Assembly: GCA_024643345.1 (NCBI GenBank)
Contig: JAHENB010000065.1
Location: forward strand, 35,451 to 94,140
Direction of reading: 5' to 3'
Source: Maribacter sp.
Lineage (GTDB): Bacteria; Bacteroidota; Bacteroidia; Flavobacteriales; Flavobacteriaceae
Length of the DNA stretch: 58,690 nucleotides
Positions 57,700 to 58,690 of the stretch are shown here, piece by piece. The translations under genes were made by a program, and so were the position numbers. Under the pieces are notes generated by a model. It was given only the letters and a program-made list of their open reading frames with translations, was not told the origin of the DNA and searched no databases. Within the stretch, counting starts at the first letter, position 1. Each line of letters opens with the position of its first letter.

Positions 57700-57820
57700 A
57701 ACGGTCCGGCTTTGATTTCGGCTTGGGAAATCCGTCAGGATTTTCCACCTGGGAAATCAGGCCGAATAAAGGTATTTATTTTTAGTAGATGTCAGGGAAT
57801 GCTGAATTATAGCCATTGTT
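57700..57820 (-). repeat. Cassette site R14
   Basis: 121-nt core, almost the same as R7 over about 105 bp. Arms GGCTTTGATTTCGGC and GCTGAATTATAGCC. The right flank GTTGGCAATAG should match the left flank of the next site, outside the window. Confidence 0.8.
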
Positions 57821-57833
57821 GGCAATAGTTGTT

Positions 57834-58690
57834 TTAATAGACTTTAAAGACCTTAAACATTTTTCTTTCTAGCACATTGGGAATCTCCGAGATCAACACA
57901 TAATTACCTCTTTCAAGTTTAGTTTTGAAATAACCAGTTTCACCTGCTTCCAAATCTTCGACACCTCCTAAAAAGTTTAAACCTGTTGGAACAGGAGTTC
58001 TAAAAGCTTTTATATTGGAGGCATTAATCCAATTACCTAATGTATCTAATTGTGAAATCTCATCAAGTCTCACTAAATTGACATCATGGCCTAAAAGTGT
58101 TTCATACCGTTTCTGATCTTTAAACCTTACAGCGAACTGGTATTCGCCAGTTTTAATAGAATCCTGGAAGGCGATACCTTGTTCACTAGAGATACTAATT
58201 TCTTGTTCAGATGAAGGTTCTTTATGCTCACCTTTTTCTTCAGTTACCACAATTTGTTTTAACATTCCATAAAATGCGTGAGGCATACCATTTGGCATTC
58301 TAACATAACATTCCATTACATAAGTGCCTGGGTGCATATATATTGTTGATTCCGCTGTACTCTTTGGAGATGTCAAACCGACACCACCACCCATTTCTAC
58401 ATCATTCAACCAGGCGGGAACTTTTTCAAATTCTTTCATGGCATCCTCAACGTTATCATTTAATAAATGGTTAAAAGCTGCCTTGAAAGGCGGTACTAAT
58501 TCGTTGTTGTAATTTTCAATAGTAACACCCTCGGGCATTTTTTCGAATATGAAAAAATGTGTTTCTTCAGATTTGTTATTATACTTGAAGGTTGTCCATC
58601 CAGATTTAAGTTGTGACGGAATTTGAAAATCCATCACATTAGTTGTTACTTCTATCATATTATCTTCTTCTTCAACTGTATTAGTATTTA
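57834..58690 (-). CDS. Hypothetical beta-sandwich protein, 5' end outside window
   Basis: At least 285 codons: the frame stays open upstream of the ATG at 58658 to the window edge (NTNTVEEEDN precedes it), so the true start, probably a signal peptide, lies outside. The N-terminal part has MHPGTYVMECYVRMPNGMPH, a strand pattern seen in cupredoxin-like beta sandwiches. The C-terminal part is a second domain (EAGETGYFKTKLERGNYVLI). Role unknown. Confidence 0.65.
   Translation of the reverse strand, partial: NTNTVEEEDNMIEVTTNVMDFQIPSQLKSGWTTFKYNNKSEETHFFIFEKMPEGVTIENYNNELVPPFKAAFNHLLNDNVEDAMKEFEKVPAWLNDVEMGGGVGLTSPKSTAESTIYMHPGTYVMECYVRMPNGMPHAFYGMLKQIVVTEEKGEHKEPSSEQEISISSEQGIAFQDSIKTGEYQFAVRFKDQKRYETLLGHDVNLVRLDEISQLDTLGNWINASNIKAFRTPVPTGLNFLGGVEDLEAGETGYFKTKLERGNYVLISEIPNVLERKMFKVFKVY

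Larger units (their letters stand above)
39963..57820 (-). mobile_element. Integron-like gene-cassette array (15 sites)
   Basis: About 18 kb of minus-strand genes separated by palindromic sites that all run from AAC (or a close variant) to GTT and sit at gene 3' ends. Core sizes fall in three clusters: 52-77, 121-127 and 188-246 nt. The inner arms pair within each site. The outer flanks pair across the gene with the next site, as expected for cassettes exchanged at the triplet. No integrase is in the window. I infer that a recombinase and an attI-like site lie to the right, at the 5' end of the array. Confidence 0.75.

Noticed and set aside
39963-57820. CRISPR array or ordinary REP/MITE repeats
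   Set aside because: Sites are long, variable, separated by whole genes and not by short spacers, and carry no transposase; the outer ends pair across genes, which simple repeats would not show.

Overview
The window looks like a chromosome segment of a marine, polysaccharide-degrading member of the Bacteroidota, most likely a Flavobacteriaceae species. The evidence is three formylglycine sulfatases, GH127 and GH130 enzymes, a DUF255 thioredoxin-domain protein, Tat-exported Gfo/Idh/MocA and GMC/gluconate-2-dehydrogenase-type proteins, DUF6090 proteins, many SPII lipoproteins, and AT-rich leaders instead of strong Shine-Dalgarno sites. The genus is inference.

Region 1 (1-39.5 kb) has ordinary, moderate-GC chromosomal genes. 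1-4.3 kb encodes envelope proteins: a large Tyr/Gly/His-rich exported protein cut by the window edge, a beta-barrel protein and two tandem paralogous lipoproteins. 4.9-12.5 kb holds a GH127-sulfatase operon, a cation-chloride-cotransporter-like permease and an FG-GAP protein. 12.8-23 kb is an acyl-CoA catabolism locus: two thioesterases, an MDR reductase, two SDRs, a MaoC/enoyl-CoA hydratase fusion, three acyl-CoA dehydrogenases and an APH-fold kinase. 23-39.5 kb carries carbohydrate-linked exported enzymes: Gfo/Idh, sialate O-acetylesterase, DUF255, a GMC dehydrogenase with its small subunit, a sugar isomerase, two sulfatases, a DAO oxidoreductase, GH130, VanX-type dipeptidase and an alpha/beta esterase.

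Region 2 begins at tRNA-Pro(GGG) (39682-39755) and differs sharply. It is AT-rich and every gene is on the minus strand. The genes are separated by fifteen imperfect-palindrome sites (39963-57820) that start with AAC and end with GTT. Each site lies close to the 3' end of a gene. The inner arms pair within one site, but the outer 7-10 bases of each site pair with the facing end of the NEXT site, across the gene. That is the pattern expected if each gene plus its 3' hairpin is a unit recombined at the AAC/GTT triplet, as for integron attC cassettes. Fourteen complete units plus one partial unit are present. They encode mostly exported proteins (an amidohydrolase, RidA, an ABM-domain protein, a beta-lactamase-fold hydrolase, a prolyl oligopeptidase, two propeller lipoproteins, hypothetical lipoproteins), an ECF sigma operon, two toxin-antitoxin pairs and two DUF6090 genes, one of them broken. 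No integrase is in the window. By gene polarity, an attI-like site and recombinase are predicted to the right of 58690. The array is the main candidate for an undescribed system here: a Bacteroidota chromosomal integron or integron-like cassette array.
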